From: Curtobacterium flaccumfaciens
GTDB taxonomy: Bacteria > Actinomycetota > Actinomycetes > Actinomycetales > Microbacteriaceae
Direction of reading: 5' to 3'
Length of the DNA: 64,000 nucleotides
NCBI GenBank assembly: GCA_029689965.1
Contig: CP121450.1
Span: forward strand, 1 to 64,000
Shown here: piece by piece, positions 45,633 to 55,077 of the stretch
How the letters are laid out: the number at the start of each line of letters is the position of its first letter
How positions within the stretch are numbered: the stretch's first letter is position 1
Notes under the pieces: model-generated
What the model saw: only the letters and a program-made list of their open reading frames with translations
What the model was told of the DNA's origin: nothing
The model's database searches: none
Program-made: the position numbers and the translations under genes

Positions 45633-46526
45633 TCACCCGGCGCTCCGGAGCGGAGCCGCCGATCGGAAGAGCCCATCGACGAGCTCGTCGATGCGGTCAT
45701 CGCAGGTGAGGAGATCGCGCTCGGCACGAGCGCGGGAGTCACGCTGACCTGCGGCATCCGCTACCGCCTGCCACGGCGTCAGGACCGCGTCGAGCCCGAC
45801 CGAGCGGTGGTAGTCGTGGTACTTGAACGACGGCACCGAGGACGAGGTCGCTCGGAGCGACACGAGGGTGGCCGGCGTCCGCAGGGCGTGCGCGACGATG
45901 ATGCCGTGCATCCCCGCGCTCAGGACGTGCTCCGCTGAGCCGAGCTCCACGAGCATGTCCGACGGCGTCAACGTCGGTGGGAGCACCCGCACTCCGGTGG
46001 CTCGGATCGAAGCGATCGCGCGACGCTCCGACCGGGTCAGGTGGGACGTGAAGTGGGTGACGAGGACCGTGCCACGACGACGGCCCCGTGGCCGTCCCGG
46101 CCGCAGCGATCGGACGAGGAGCCCGGGTCGCCGATGGGGGTGTCCTGCGGCAGACCCATCGCGGCGCGGGCGAGCGGACCGCGGATGGCGAGCACCCGAT
46201 CACGGATGCGCGCGACGTCTTCGTCCGGCAGGTCCGGCGTGTGGACACCCGTCCCCAGATCCGGCCGACGCCACCACGCGAGAGGTACGGCACGACGGCG
46301 CTGCCGATGGCGACCACGTCCTCTCGTCCGAGGGGTGACCACCGGACAGGACGCCCGAGCGCCTCGGTGAGGACGAGCCCGGACAGCTCGTCGCCGTGGT
46401 TCGTGAACGCCCGCCCTGGCCCGAGGGCGAGTCGAGCCCATGCCCCGCCGTGATCGCGGACCTCGTGTGCGAACGTGCGGAGGTCCTTCCGGGGGACCAC
46501 CAGAACGCCTTGATCGGAGCCACCAT
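45633..46526 (-). CDS. Polysaccharide pyruvyl transferase family protein
   Basis: Likely adds a pyruvate ketal from PEP to a cell-surface polysaccharide or glycan. Family features: an N terminus MVAPIKAFWWSP, the stretch NHGDELSGLVLTEALG, and the C-terminal pair SAGMHGIIVAHALRTPATLVS and FKYHDYHRSVGL. Indels near 46470, 46255 and 46080 split the frame. About 297 aa after repair. It stands alone, not in a visible glycan cluster. The start at 46526 is chosen because the family begins just there. Confidence 0.75.
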
Positions 46527-46544
46527 GTTCGAACCAGCCTTCCC

Positions 46545-46580
46545 TGTCGGACTGATTCAGCATCTCACATGTCAGCATAT
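46545..46580. promoter_or_regulatory. Direct repeat in the divergent gap (low confidence)
   Basis: TCAGCAT occurs twice in the same orientation, 15 bp apart, around a CACATGT core (near 46557-46578) in the 104-bp gap between the pyruvyltransferase-like gene and the quinone reductase. The spacing is not an integral helical turn, so it may be chance. Confidence 0.2.
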
Positions 46581-46630
46581 CGACCTGTGGCGCATCGCAC
46601 CCACCCGGTCGCCCGCGTACCGTCGAGGGC

Positions 46631-47594
46631 ATGCGAGCCATCACGCCGGTCGACGGCACTCTCGACGTCGGCGAACTCCCCGATCCCGTCCCGGCTGCGA
46701 GCGAGGTCCTCATCGAGGTCGCCGCAGCGGGTGTGAACAACGCCGATCTGCAGCAGGTCGCCGGGAACTACCCGCCACCGCCGGGGGCGTCGGAGGTCCT
46801 CGGGCTCGAGGTCTCCGGCACCGTGCGCGCCCTCGGTGCCGGCGTCGCCGGCCTGGCTGTCGGCGACCGTGTCTGCGCTCTGCTGTCCGGTGGGGGCTAC
46901 GCCTCGCTCGTCGTCGCACCCGTGACCCAGGTGCTGCCCGTCCCGGACGGGTCGATCTCGTCGAGGCGGCCGGTCTCCCCGAGGCCGCGTGCACGGTGTA
47001 CTCCAACGTCGGCATGCTCGCCGGGCTGCGGCCGGGCAGACGCTCCTGGTGCACGGCGGCACGGGTGGGATGGGGTCGCACGCGGTGCTCTGGGCGAAGG
47101 CACTCGGCGCGACGGTGATCGCGACGTCGGGCGGCGAGCGCAAGGTCCGGGCATCCGAGGCGCTCGGCGCGGACCTCGTGATCGACCACCGGTCCGAGGA
47201 CTTCGTCGCGCGGACGCTCGAGTTCACCGACGGACACGGCGTCGACGTGGTGCTCGACGTCGTGGGGCCGGAGTACCTCGGCCGCAACCTCGAGGTCCTC
47301 GCCCCGAACGGCCACGTCGCCGTGATCGCGTCCGGCAGTGGCCGCACGGGCGAGCTCGACTTCGGCGCGATGATGCGGAAGCGGGCGACGATCAGCGCGA
47401 CGACGCTCCGCGCTCGACCCCTCGACGAGAAAGCGGCGATCGTCGAGGCCGTCCGCTACAGCGTCTGGCCGTTCGTCGCCGACGGACGCGTGCGTCCGGT
47501 GATCGACTCCGTCCTGCCGCTCGCCGAGGCGTCCGAGGCGCACCGCCGGGTGCGCGACGGCGAGGTCATCGGCAAGGTGCTCCTGACCCCCTAG
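46631..47594 (+). CDS. Zinc-independent quinone oxidoreductase (MDR superfamily)
   Basis: NADPH:quinone reductase-like. N-terminal GroES-like domain (VAAAGVNNADLQQVAGNYPPP) and the cofactor site LLVHGGTGGMGSHAVLWAKALGA. The zinc-binding Cys/His set of alcohol dehydrogenases is lacking. Indels near 46950 and 47038 shift the middle. About 321 aa. The start MRAITPVDGTLDVGELPDP at 46631 matches the family. The stop TAG sits in the palindrome CTAG, which is also the likely stop of the convergent TetR gene. Confidence 0.85.
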
Positions 47595-48266
47595 GCGCCC
47601 GCGGACGCGGTCGCGCCCGCCGGCGTGGTCACGCCCACGCCAGGGCCCGAGTCCGCCGCCCGCTGCCCACGGACGAGGTCGAGCACCTGACCGCACTTCG
47701 CCCGAACGTCGCCCGCAGCAGGTCGGCAGCGTCCGGGTCGTCGTCGAACCGGGCGGGCATGTCGATCGCCAGCATGATCGCGAAGATCATGCCGCTGCCG
47801 AGGAAGCCCTGCACCTGGTCGTCCGGGATCCCCGCCTCGTCGCGCAGGAACCGGTAGATCTCGAGGAACCCGTTGCGGGCCGCGGCGCCGATAGCCGGCT
47901 CCGCCCCGGACACGAAGCCCTGCAGCAGGAGCGTGTGCAGGCCGCGCGTCGCGGCGAGGTCGACGAACTGCTCACCGATGACGTGCGCCGCGGTGTCGTC
48001 GGGCCGAGGTCGGTGAGCGTCTCCCGCCAGGCGTCGAGCAGGGTGTCGAGCGTGTCCCGGAACACCTCGAGGAAGAGCGCTTCCTTCGATCCGAACATCC
48101 GCACGACGTACGGCTGACTGATGCCTGCGGCCGCGGCGATCTGGTCGGTGGTGGTGCCGTTGTAGCCCTGACTGCCGAAGAGCCCACGTGCCGCCTCGAG
48201 GATCAGCGCGCGACGCTGCGCCGCGGGCATCCGGGTGGCGACCGGTGCTGCGTTTCCCGAACTCAT
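47591..48266 (-). CDS. TetR family transcriptional regulator
   Basis: Repressor of the neighbouring efflux gene. Residues 20-65 form the TetR DNA-binding domain: LILEAARGLFGSQGYNGTTTDQIAAAAGISQPYVV, then MFGSKEALFLEVF. The ligand-binding domain follows and is split by an indel near 48000. In the frame as given it stops at 47629; one further indel near 47705 would give the more typical KCGQVLDLVRGQ and a stop at 47591, which I prefer. The ATG is at 48266. Divergent from the MFS gene, with two operators between. Confidence 0.88.
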
Positions 48267-48268
48267 GG

Positions 48269-48297
48269 TTGACAGGTTATCAGCGGATTACTACAGT
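48269..48297 (+). promoter_or_regulatory. Promoter of the MFS efflux gene
   Basis: TTGACA (48269-48274, perfect -35), a 17-nt spacer and TACAGT (48292-48297). The spacer is almost exactly filled by the first operator, so repressor and RNA polymerase would exclude each other. Confidence 0.8.
48276..48291. promoter_or_regulatory. TetR operator O1
   Basis: GTTATC-AGCG-GATTAC, one mismatch from the palindrome GTAATC-N4-GATTAC. It lies between the -35 and -10 of the MFS promoter. Confidence 0.8.
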
Positions 48298-48309
48298 CCA
48301 CCATCGTAA

Positions 48310-48325
48310 GTAATCATCCGATTAC
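48310..48325. promoter_or_regulatory. TetR operator O2
   Basis: Perfect palindrome GTAATC-ATCC-GATTAC, 34 bp (about three helical turns) from O1. On the minus strand it is followed by TACGAT (48303-48308), a possible -10 for the tetR gene, so O2 would give autorepression. Confidence 0.82.
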
Positions 48326-48345
48326 CAAAGGACGGAACCACATCC

Positions 48346-49787
48346 ATGACACGACGCATCCCGGTCTGGCTCGCCATCGCAGCCGCGTCCCTCCCGATGT
48401 TCATGGCCACCCTCGACAACCTCGTCGTCACGAGCGCCCTGCCCGCCGTGCACGCCGACCTCGGCGCCTCGGTCGAGGAGCTGCAATGGATCACCAACGC
48501 CTACACGCTCGCCTTCGCCGCCCTGATGCTGCTCGCCGTCGGGCTCGGGGACCGCCTCGGGCGCCGGCACCTCTTCGTCGCCGGCATCGCCGTCTTCACC
48601 GTCTCCTCCGCCTTCGCCGCCATGAGCACCGACCCGACCGCCCTCATCGTCTGGCGCGCGGTCGAGGGTGCGGGTGCCGCAGCGATCATGCCACTGTCGC
48701 TGACCCTGCTCGTCGGCAGCGTGCCCGATCGGCTCCGCACCGTCGGCATCGGCGTCTGGGGCGGCATCTCCGGCCTCGGCGTCGCGCTCGGTCCGCTCAT
48801 CGGCGGCGCGGTCGTCGAGGGCTGGAGCTGGGAGGCGATCTTCTGGCTCAACGTCCCGGTCGGCATCGTCGCGATCCCACTCGCACTCCTCGCACTGCCG
48901 AACACCCGCGGCGCCCGCGTCCGAGCCGACGTCGTGGGCGTGCTGCTCGCCGGCCCCGGCGTGCTCGGCGTCGTCTTCGGGATCGTGCGCGGCAACGACG
49001 CCGGCTGGACGAGCGGCGAGGTCCTCACCGGCCTGGTGGGCGGTGGCGTGCTGCTGCTCGCGTTCGTGCTCTGGCAGGCCCGGACCACTGCACCGCTCCT
49101 GCCCCTGCGGTTCTTCCGCGACCGGAGCTTCGCGCTCGCCAACCTCGTCGCGATGACGTTCTCGTTCGGCGCGTTCGGCGCGGTGTTCATCCTCATCCAG
49201 TTCCTGCAGGTCGTGCAGGGCCGCACCCCGCTCGAGGCCGGTGTCTGGACGATGCCGTGGACCCTCGCACCGATGGTCGTCGCCCCGCTGGCCGGGATCA
49301 TCGCACCCCGGGTCGGCACCCGTGTCCTCATCACCGGAGGCATGGCGTTCCTCTCCGCCGGACTGTTCTGGATCGCGGGCACCATGGCGGCGGACGTCAC
49401 GTTCACCACGCTGCTGCCCGGGTTCCTGCTCGCGGGCGTCGGGATGGGTGCGGTGTTCGGCCGATCTCGACCGCGGTACTCGCCGGGATGCCGCAGCACG
49501 ACCACGCCAAGGCCTCTGGCGCGAACTCGACGCTGCGGGAGATCGGGGTGGCGCTCGGGATCGCAGTGCTCACGGCCGTCTTCACGGGCAACGGCGGCCG
49601 GCTCACGCCGACCGGCTACGTCGACGCGGCGCAGCCCGCAGTCATGGTCGGTGCGGCCGTGGTCGCAGTCAGCGCGGTCGTCGCGGCGTTCCTGCCCGCG
49701 GGTCGGTCGACGCACGTCCCCGACACGGTGACCGACGACGGCCTGGAGGCGCGGCTCGCCTCCGCCTCGCCGGCCCCGGCCGCGTAG
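48346..49787 (+). CDS. DHA2-type (EmrB/QacA) drug efflux MFS transporter
   Basis: Proton-driven exporter of drugs or metabolites. The DHA2 signatures are present: FMATLDNLVVTSALPAV in helix 1, GDRLGRRHLFVAGI after helix 2 and the helix 5 motif GGISGLGVALGPLIGGAVV. About 14 hydrophobic segments. The C terminus [16 protein letters not shown] is encoded in part by the CTGGAGGCRCG word. An indel near 49462 shifts the last quarter. About 480 aa after repair. Controlled by the divergent TetR repressor. Confidence 0.9.
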
Positions 49788-49811
49788 CCGGCCCCGCCAC
49801 ACGGTGCGGGT

Positions 49812-49871
49812 TCGCACGCGGAACGCCCGCAGTGTGCGAGGTCGCACGCGGAACGCCCGCAGTGTGCGAGG
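49812..49871. repeat. 30-bp tandem repeat x2 after the MFS gene
   Basis: Two perfect copies of a 30-bp unit starting TCGCACGCGGAACGCCCGCA (49812-49841, 49842-49871). Further copies of the GTGCGAGG core continue on both strands to 49950. Confidence 0.9.
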
Positions 49872-49914
49872 TTCCGCGCACGGTGAGACGGTGCGCGCCT
49901 CGCACACTGGTGGG

Positions 49915-49949
49915 CACCTCGCACGGTGGGGAGTGCACCGTGCGAGGTG
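49915..49949. terminator. Terminator between the convergent MFS and ABC genes
   Basis: Perfect 14-bp stem CACCTCGCACGGTG / CACCGTGCGAGGTG with a 7-nt loop, 8 nt from the end of the ATPase gene. It would stop transcription from both sides. Confidence 0.8.
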
Positions 49950-49956
49950 GCGCGGG

Positions 49957-50739
49957 CTAGGGGTGGACGCGGGAGAGGAACTCGACCAGAGCGGGGTGCT
50001 TCGGGGCGTCGAGGACGTCGGCCGGGGCGCCCTGCTCCACGACCTCGCCCTCGTGCAGGAACACGATCCGGTCCGCCACGTTCCGTGCGAAGTGCATCTC
50101 GTGCGTCGTCATCAGGATCGTCGAGCCCTGGCGCTTCAGTTCGGTGACGAGGTCGAGCACCTCGCCGACCAGCATCGGGTCGAGGGCACTCGTGACCTCG
50201 TCGAGGAGCAACAGCTCGGGGTCGGACGCGATTGCCCGGACGATGGCCACGCGCTGCTGCTGCCCTCCGGAGAGCCGGTCCGGGTACGCGCCCGCGAAGT
50301 CCGCCAGGCCGATCCGGTCGAGCAGACGGCGTGCGGTCTCCTCCGCGGACTCGCGGCCGATGCCGTGCACCTGGCGCGAGGCGAGCGTCACGTTGTCGAG
50401 CACGCTCATGTGCGGGAACAGGTTGAACTGCTGGAACACGACGCCGATCCGGGCACGAGTGGCGTCGACGTCGATGCGGGGATCGGCGATGTCGGTGCCC
50501 TGCAGCAGGATCTCGCCGTCGTCGATGCCCTCGAGCAGGTTCACCGTCTTGAGCAGCGTCGACTTGCCCGAGCCGGACGCGCCGATGACGCAGATGACCT
50601 CGTGGCGGTGCACCGTCAGGTCGATCCCGCGCAGGACCTCGTGCACGCCGAAGGCCTTGCGGAGACCGCGCAACTCGAGGACCGCAGCCGACGCGTCGGG
50701 GGTGATCCGTGCCTCCAGACCGGACTCGGTGTCGTTCAC
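49957..50739 (-). CDS. Polar amino acid ABC transporter ATP-binding protein
   Basis: Energises uptake of an amino acid (PAAT family). Intact, 260 aa, with Walker A IGASGSGKST, Q-loop VVFQQFNLFP, signature LSGGQQQR and Walker B LLLLDEVTSALD. The GTG at 50739 overlaps the permease stop, so it is the third gene of the importer operon. The first residues (MNDTESGLEARITPD) are unusual for the family and come partly from the CTGGAGGC word; the conserved domain begins at LELRGLRKAF. Confidence 0.93.
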   Translation of the reverse strand: MNDTESGLEARITPDASAAVLELRGLRKAFGVHEVLRGIDLTVHRHEVICVIGASGSGKSTLLKTVNLLEGIDDGEILLQGTDIADPRIDVDATRARIGVVFQQFNLFPHMSVLDNVTLASRQVHGIGRESAEETARRLLDRIGLADFAGAYPDRLSGGQQQRVAIVRAIASDPELLLLDEVTSALDPMLVGEVLDLVTELKRQGSTILMTTHEMHFARNVADRIVFLHEGEVVEQGAPADVLDAPKHPALVEFLSRVHP

Positions 50740-51613
50740 ACGGTGCCCCGATCTGCTCGCGCCGCTGCTGGCGACGCGCGATCGCGTCCGTGACGCGGAT
50801 CAGCGGCAGGCTGATCACCACGAACAGCAGACCGGCGACGAAGTACGGCGTGAAGTTGTAGGTCTCGGCCTGCGCGATCTGGGCCGAGCGGACAGCGTCG
50901 ACCGCACCCAGGATCGAGACCAGCCCGACGTCCTTCTGCATCGACACGAAGTCGTTCATGAGCGCCGGGGTGACCTTCCGGATCGCCTGCGGCAGCACCA
51001 CGAGGCGGAGGGTCTTCGCGTGCGAGAGCCCGAGCGACCGGGCGGCGAGGCGCTGCGAGGGGTGCACGGCCTCCATGCCGGCGCGCAGGACCTCGGCGAT
51101 GTACGACGAGTACGTCAGCACGATCGCGATGGTGCCCCACACCTCGGCGGGCAGCCGCGGGAACACCCCGAGCCCCGGGATGCCGTAGCCGACCAGGTAC
51201 AGCACGATGATGAGCGGCAGGCCGCGGAACAGGTCGGTGTACCCGGTGGCAAGCATCCGCAGCGGGAAGAACACCGGGCTCCGCAGTCCCCGCACGACGG
51301 CGAGCAGCGTGCCGAACACTGCGACCCCGATGGCACTGAAGAACAGGATCCGGACGTTCAACCACAGGCCGAGCAGGATCGCGGGGAACGACTCGACGGC
51401 GGTCTGCGGGTCGAAGAACGACTGCTGGACCGCGGCCCAGCCGGGAGTGTTCACGACGCCGAAGTACACGATCGCGACGACGACCACGGTCGACGCCACG
51501 GACACGACGATCGAGCGGCGTCCGCGCTGCCGACGGTAGAGCCGACGTTCCAGCTCGACCTGGCTCGGCGCGGGTGCGGCCACCGGGGTGCCGGCGCCTG
51601 CTGGCACGGTCAT
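50736..51613 (-). CDS. Amino acid ABC transporter permease
   Basis: Membrane subunit of the importer. A cytoplasmic N terminus of about 35 residues is followed by five or more helices. The conserved coupling loop is VHPSQRLAARSLGLSHAKTLRLVVLPQAIRK. About 292 aa. A missing base near 50750 hides the true end; repair gives an ending IGGTV and a stop at 50736 that overlaps the ATPase start. The ATG at 51613 lies 4 nt after the binding-protein stop. Confidence 0.92.
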
Positions 51614-51617
51614 GCGG

Positions 51618-52437
51618 CTACTTCAGGACGGGGGTGCCGGTCTCCGAGGAGAGCCACTTCGTCTGCAGGTCCTCGAGCGTGCCGTCCTTCCGGAGCGAGG
51701 CGAGGGCCTTGTCGACCTTGCTCGTCAGTTCGGAGTCCTTCGGCAGCACGAAGCCGAACTGGTCGCCCTTGCCGTCGGCCGGGAACTGCGCCGACACGGT
51801 GCCGTCGTCGAGTTGGGATGCGGCCATGTAGAAGGCGGTCGGCAGGTCGGTGACGACGGCGTCGATCTGGCCGGACTTGAGCGCCAGCACGGCGTCGTCG
51901 TTCGAGTTGAAGACCTGCGGGGTGACGCCGAGGACGTCCTTCACGCTCTGGATGGAGGTCGACCCGGTGGCGACGCCGATGGCGTCCTTCTTAAGCTCGT
52001 CGATCGTGGTGTGGTCGACGGCCTTCGAGGACTTCGTCGTCACGACCGCCTGCGTGGTCGTGTAGTACGGCGTCGACATGTCGACGGCCTTCTTGCGCTT
52101 CGCATCGATCGAGAACTGCTGGACGTTGAGGTCCCAGTCCTTCGGCCCCGGGGCGATCGCGCTGTCGAAGGTGCTGCGCTTCCAGACCACGTCGGTCTTC
52201 GCGTAGCCCATCTCCTTCGCGACCGCGTAGGCCACGGCGGACTCGAACCCCTTGCCGGACTGCGGCTTGTTGCCCTCGACCCACGGCGAGTACGCGGGCT
52301 GGCCGGTCGCGATCGTGAAGCTTGCCGCCGGTGACGGTGCCGTCGGCACTGCTGTTGCCGGCGGAGCAGGCGGACAGCACGAGTGCGGCGACCGCTGCGG
52401 TGGCGACGGCGATGCTGAGACGGAGGGAACGGGTCAC
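51618..52437 (-). CDS. Amino acid ABC transporter substrate-binding lipoprotein
   Basis: Captures the amino acid outside the cell. Signal and lipobox in ATAAVAALVLSACSAG, then a type II periplasmic binding fold: FTIATGQPAYSPWVEGN, SGKGFESAVAYAVAKEMGY, and the hinge-like AIGVATGSTSIQSVKDVLG. An indel near 52322 separates the signal region from the mature domain. About 272 aa. The GTG at 52437 (VTRSLRLSIAVATA) is the start. First gene of the operon with the permease and ATPase. Confidence 0.9.
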
Positions 52438-53189
52438 GGTCGGGCCTTCGTGCGAGGGGTGGGGGCAGGGAGATCGTACGGGGAAGTGGTGTACCAACGC
52501 GACTCACGGCGTCGCACAGAGACGCTGCCATCGTTGAGAATTGTGCGTTTCATCGACGGAAATACCCGCATGACAAACGCCCGTAATTCGATTTCGATCC
52601 GCTCACGAATGACATCCGGGCATTGTCTCGGCGCATTCTTCGGGCATGATGAACGCGCAGCACGTTGCCGACGGGGAGCGCCTGACAGCGTCGTCCGGCA
52701 CTCCCCGTCCAACTCCCTCGGCGTCCCGGCGTCCACGCGGCGTCTCGGCGTCCACGCGGCGTCTCGTCTCGTTGAAACGAGACGCCGCTGTCGCAGCGCG
52801 ACGCCGCCGGGCTCGCGAGACGCCGCCGGCTTCCGCGGCGTCTCGCCACCGGCGCGGCGTCTCGACAGGGCGAGCCGGTCTCGGCGCAGCGAGACACCGC
52901 CCTGCGGCCAACCCCACACCGGACTGGAGGCGCGACTGGGCGCCGCCACGTGCCTCCCGTCCGCCAGTCCCGTCGTAGCGAGACGCGGCCTCGGCCACGA
53001 GACGCCGTCACCCTCCCGAGACGCCGCCGAATCCTGCGGCGTCTCGCCAGCGTCGCGGCATCTCGCCAGCGTTGCGGCGTCTCGCCAGCGTTGCGGCGTC
53101 TCGCCAGCGTCGCGGCGTCTCGCCAGCGTCGCGGCGTCTCGCCAGCGTTGCGGTGTCTCAGCGCGCTCGCGACGGGCCGCAGTGCGTGA
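52438..53189. other. Repeat-rich gap without genes
   Basis: Some 750 bp with no credible gene. 52438-52640 is ordinary spacer upstream of the importer. From 52700 the DNA is packed with the words GCGGCGTCTCG and its complement in both orientations, including a hairpin GGCGTCTCGTCTCGTTGAAACGAGACGCC (near 52766-52794, 10-bp ends). An inverted CTGGAGGC/GCCTCCCGTCC pair follows (52924, 52955), then the tandem array at the end. Frames through it translate to Arg/Ala/Ser repeats. Confidence 0.8.
53036..53149. repeat. 19-bp tandem repeat, 6 units
   Basis: Six head-to-tail copies of GCGGCGTCTCGCCAGCGTT (last base T or C), followed by a degenerate seventh unit to about 53168. It ends 40 bp before the stop of the DUF985 gene. 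Same unit length as the array at 23079 but a different sequence. Confidence 0.95.
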
Positions 53190-53684
53190 TCAGTCGGCGA
53201 GGGTGAAGTCCTCGAACGAGAAGCCCGGCGACACCAGACAGCTCAGCAGCACCTCGCCCTCCCCGGGAGCGTCCGCTGCCAGACGCCCCCGCGCACGAAC
53301 GCCTGCGCATCGTTCACCCGGTCCCGCCCAGCGTCGGGGCCGAGCGTGATCGTCGCCCGGGCTCCGGCTGGTCACCGTCGCCGCCGAGCTGCAGCTCGAC
53401 GGTGTCCGGGCCGTGCCACATCCAGATCTCGTCGCTCGTCACACGGTGCCAGGCCGAGGCCTCCCCGGCGGCAGCAGGAAGTGGATGAGCGTCGCCGCGG
53501 GCCGGTCGCCCGCGGGGGTCGACACCGTCGCCGGCGACGTCCAGGTGCGGACGTACCAGCCGCCCTCGGGGTGCGGCTCCATGCCGAGTGCGACGGCGCG
53601 CTTCGGCACGTCGAGCCACTCGATGAGTTCGCCGTCGACGGTGCGTCGGGCGGCCATACCGGGTCGGGGTGCGGTCTCGGTCAT
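53190..53684 (-). CDS. DUF985 cupin protein
   Basis: Single-domain cupin of unknown function. Conserved blocks are visible: MEPHPEGGWYVRTWTSP, ASAWHRVTSDEIWMWHGPD and, near the end, WQRTLPGEGEVLLSCLVSPGFSFEDF. The histidines and glutamates suggest a bound metal. Indels near 53465, 53350 and 53275 split it. About 165 aa. The ATG at 53684 overlaps the amidohydrolase stop (ATGA), so it is the third gene of an operon with the SahH-like protein. Confidence 0.78.
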
Positions 53685-55077
53685 CGTTCCTCCAGCGGGG
53701 TGGGCAGTGGTGCGGCCGTCGTGGCAGTGCGGGAGGCTGCCGCCACGGCGGGGGTGTGTGTTCCGTCCGCGGCACGGACCACACCGCGGACGACGGTGGC
53801 GACGGCCCGTCCGGCCCCGTCCTCCACGAGCTCGGCCATCGCGTCCGGGACCGTGCGGGCATCGACGTCGAACACGGCGAGGTCGGCACGGGCCCCGACG
53901 GCGAGGTGCCCGATCCGGTCCGGTCCGACGGCGAGCCCCATGGCGTGTGCCCCACCGAGGGTCGCCGCCGCGAGGAGCCGTTCGTGCAGGTCGCGATGTC
54001 CGTACCCCTGGGCGCGGGCGATCCGGTGCAGCGCCGTGACGTCGGCCATCAGGTCGAGGGACGGGGACGACGACAGCGAGTCGGTGCCGATCGCGATGGG
54101 GCTGCCCTCCCGCAGGTAGTCGGCGACGGGCGGCGGGTCGAGCCCGATGACGGCGTTCGACCGGGGGCACAGGGCCACCGCGGTCCCCGCGCCCGGAGCA
54201 GCGCCCGGTCGGCCGCGGTCATGTACACCCCGTGGGCGATGTGGCAGTCGGGGCCGAGCACGCCGAGCCGGTCGACGAAGGCCGTCGCGCTCGCTCCGAA
54301 ACCGAGGGCACGCATCGCGCGGAAGGACGGCACGTTCGCCAGGTGCCAGTCGCTCCCGTGCCCGACGCCGTCGACGCCGTCCAGCCCGGGGACCGGACCG
54401 AGGGCGATGCGCTCGCCTTCGAACGCGGCCTCGCCGAGGTGCAGGTGCAGCCGGAGTCCGCGCTGCCGCACGATGTCGGGCAGCTCGAGCAGGGGCGCGA
54501 CGTCGAGCGAGTACGGCGCGTGCGGGGAGAGTCCGGCGCCAGGGGTGGTGGGGACCCGTTCGAGCTCGGCGAGCACCTGGTCGCGGCCGTGGGTCTGCCA
54601 GGCCTCGTTCTCCCAGTCCATCACCTCCCAGTAGGCGATGCCGCCGAGGCCCGAGTCCTCGAGCACGGTGGCGGCCTCGATGTCGGTGACGACATCGGCG
54701 ATGCTCGTCACACCCGCGAGGATCGACGCCTCGGCGCCTGCAGCCGCTTCGGCGCGCCAGTCGTGCGGTTCGGCGTAGACCTCGTTGAACGCGCGCGCCC
54801 AGTCCTCGAAACCGAGGTACTGTCGCTGGCCGACACTGGCCATGCCGGTGTACTGCAGGTGCGAGTGCGCGTTGACGAGTCCTGGGAGCAGGGCTCCTCG
54901 CCACCGCCGCTCGGTGAACGACGTGTCTGACGCGGCGAGCTGGTCGACGACCCAGGAGCGGTCGCCGACGTGCAGGATCCGGCCGTCCTGCACCGCCACG
55001 GCGCCGTCCGCGATCGGCGGAGCGGTCATCGGCACGACGATGCGCGCCGAGTGCACGGTGACGGGGTGCGCCGTCAT
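53681..55077 (-). CDS. SAH/MTA-deaminase-type amidohydrolase
   Basis: Metal-dependent deaminase of the AtzA/TrzN/SAH-deaminase branch. Metal ligands are visible: HSHLQYTG near residue 68, SPHAPYSLD, the HLGEAAFE His/Glu pair, and the Asp in AIGTDSLSSSPSLDLM. About 465 aa with one indel near 54190. The ATG at 55077 overlaps the stop of the SahH-like gene by 4 nt. The neighbour suggests an S-adenosylhomocysteine or adenosine-type substrate; aminodeoxyfutalosine, guanine or chlorinated heterocycles are alternatives that sequence alone cannot exclude. Confidence 0.78.
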
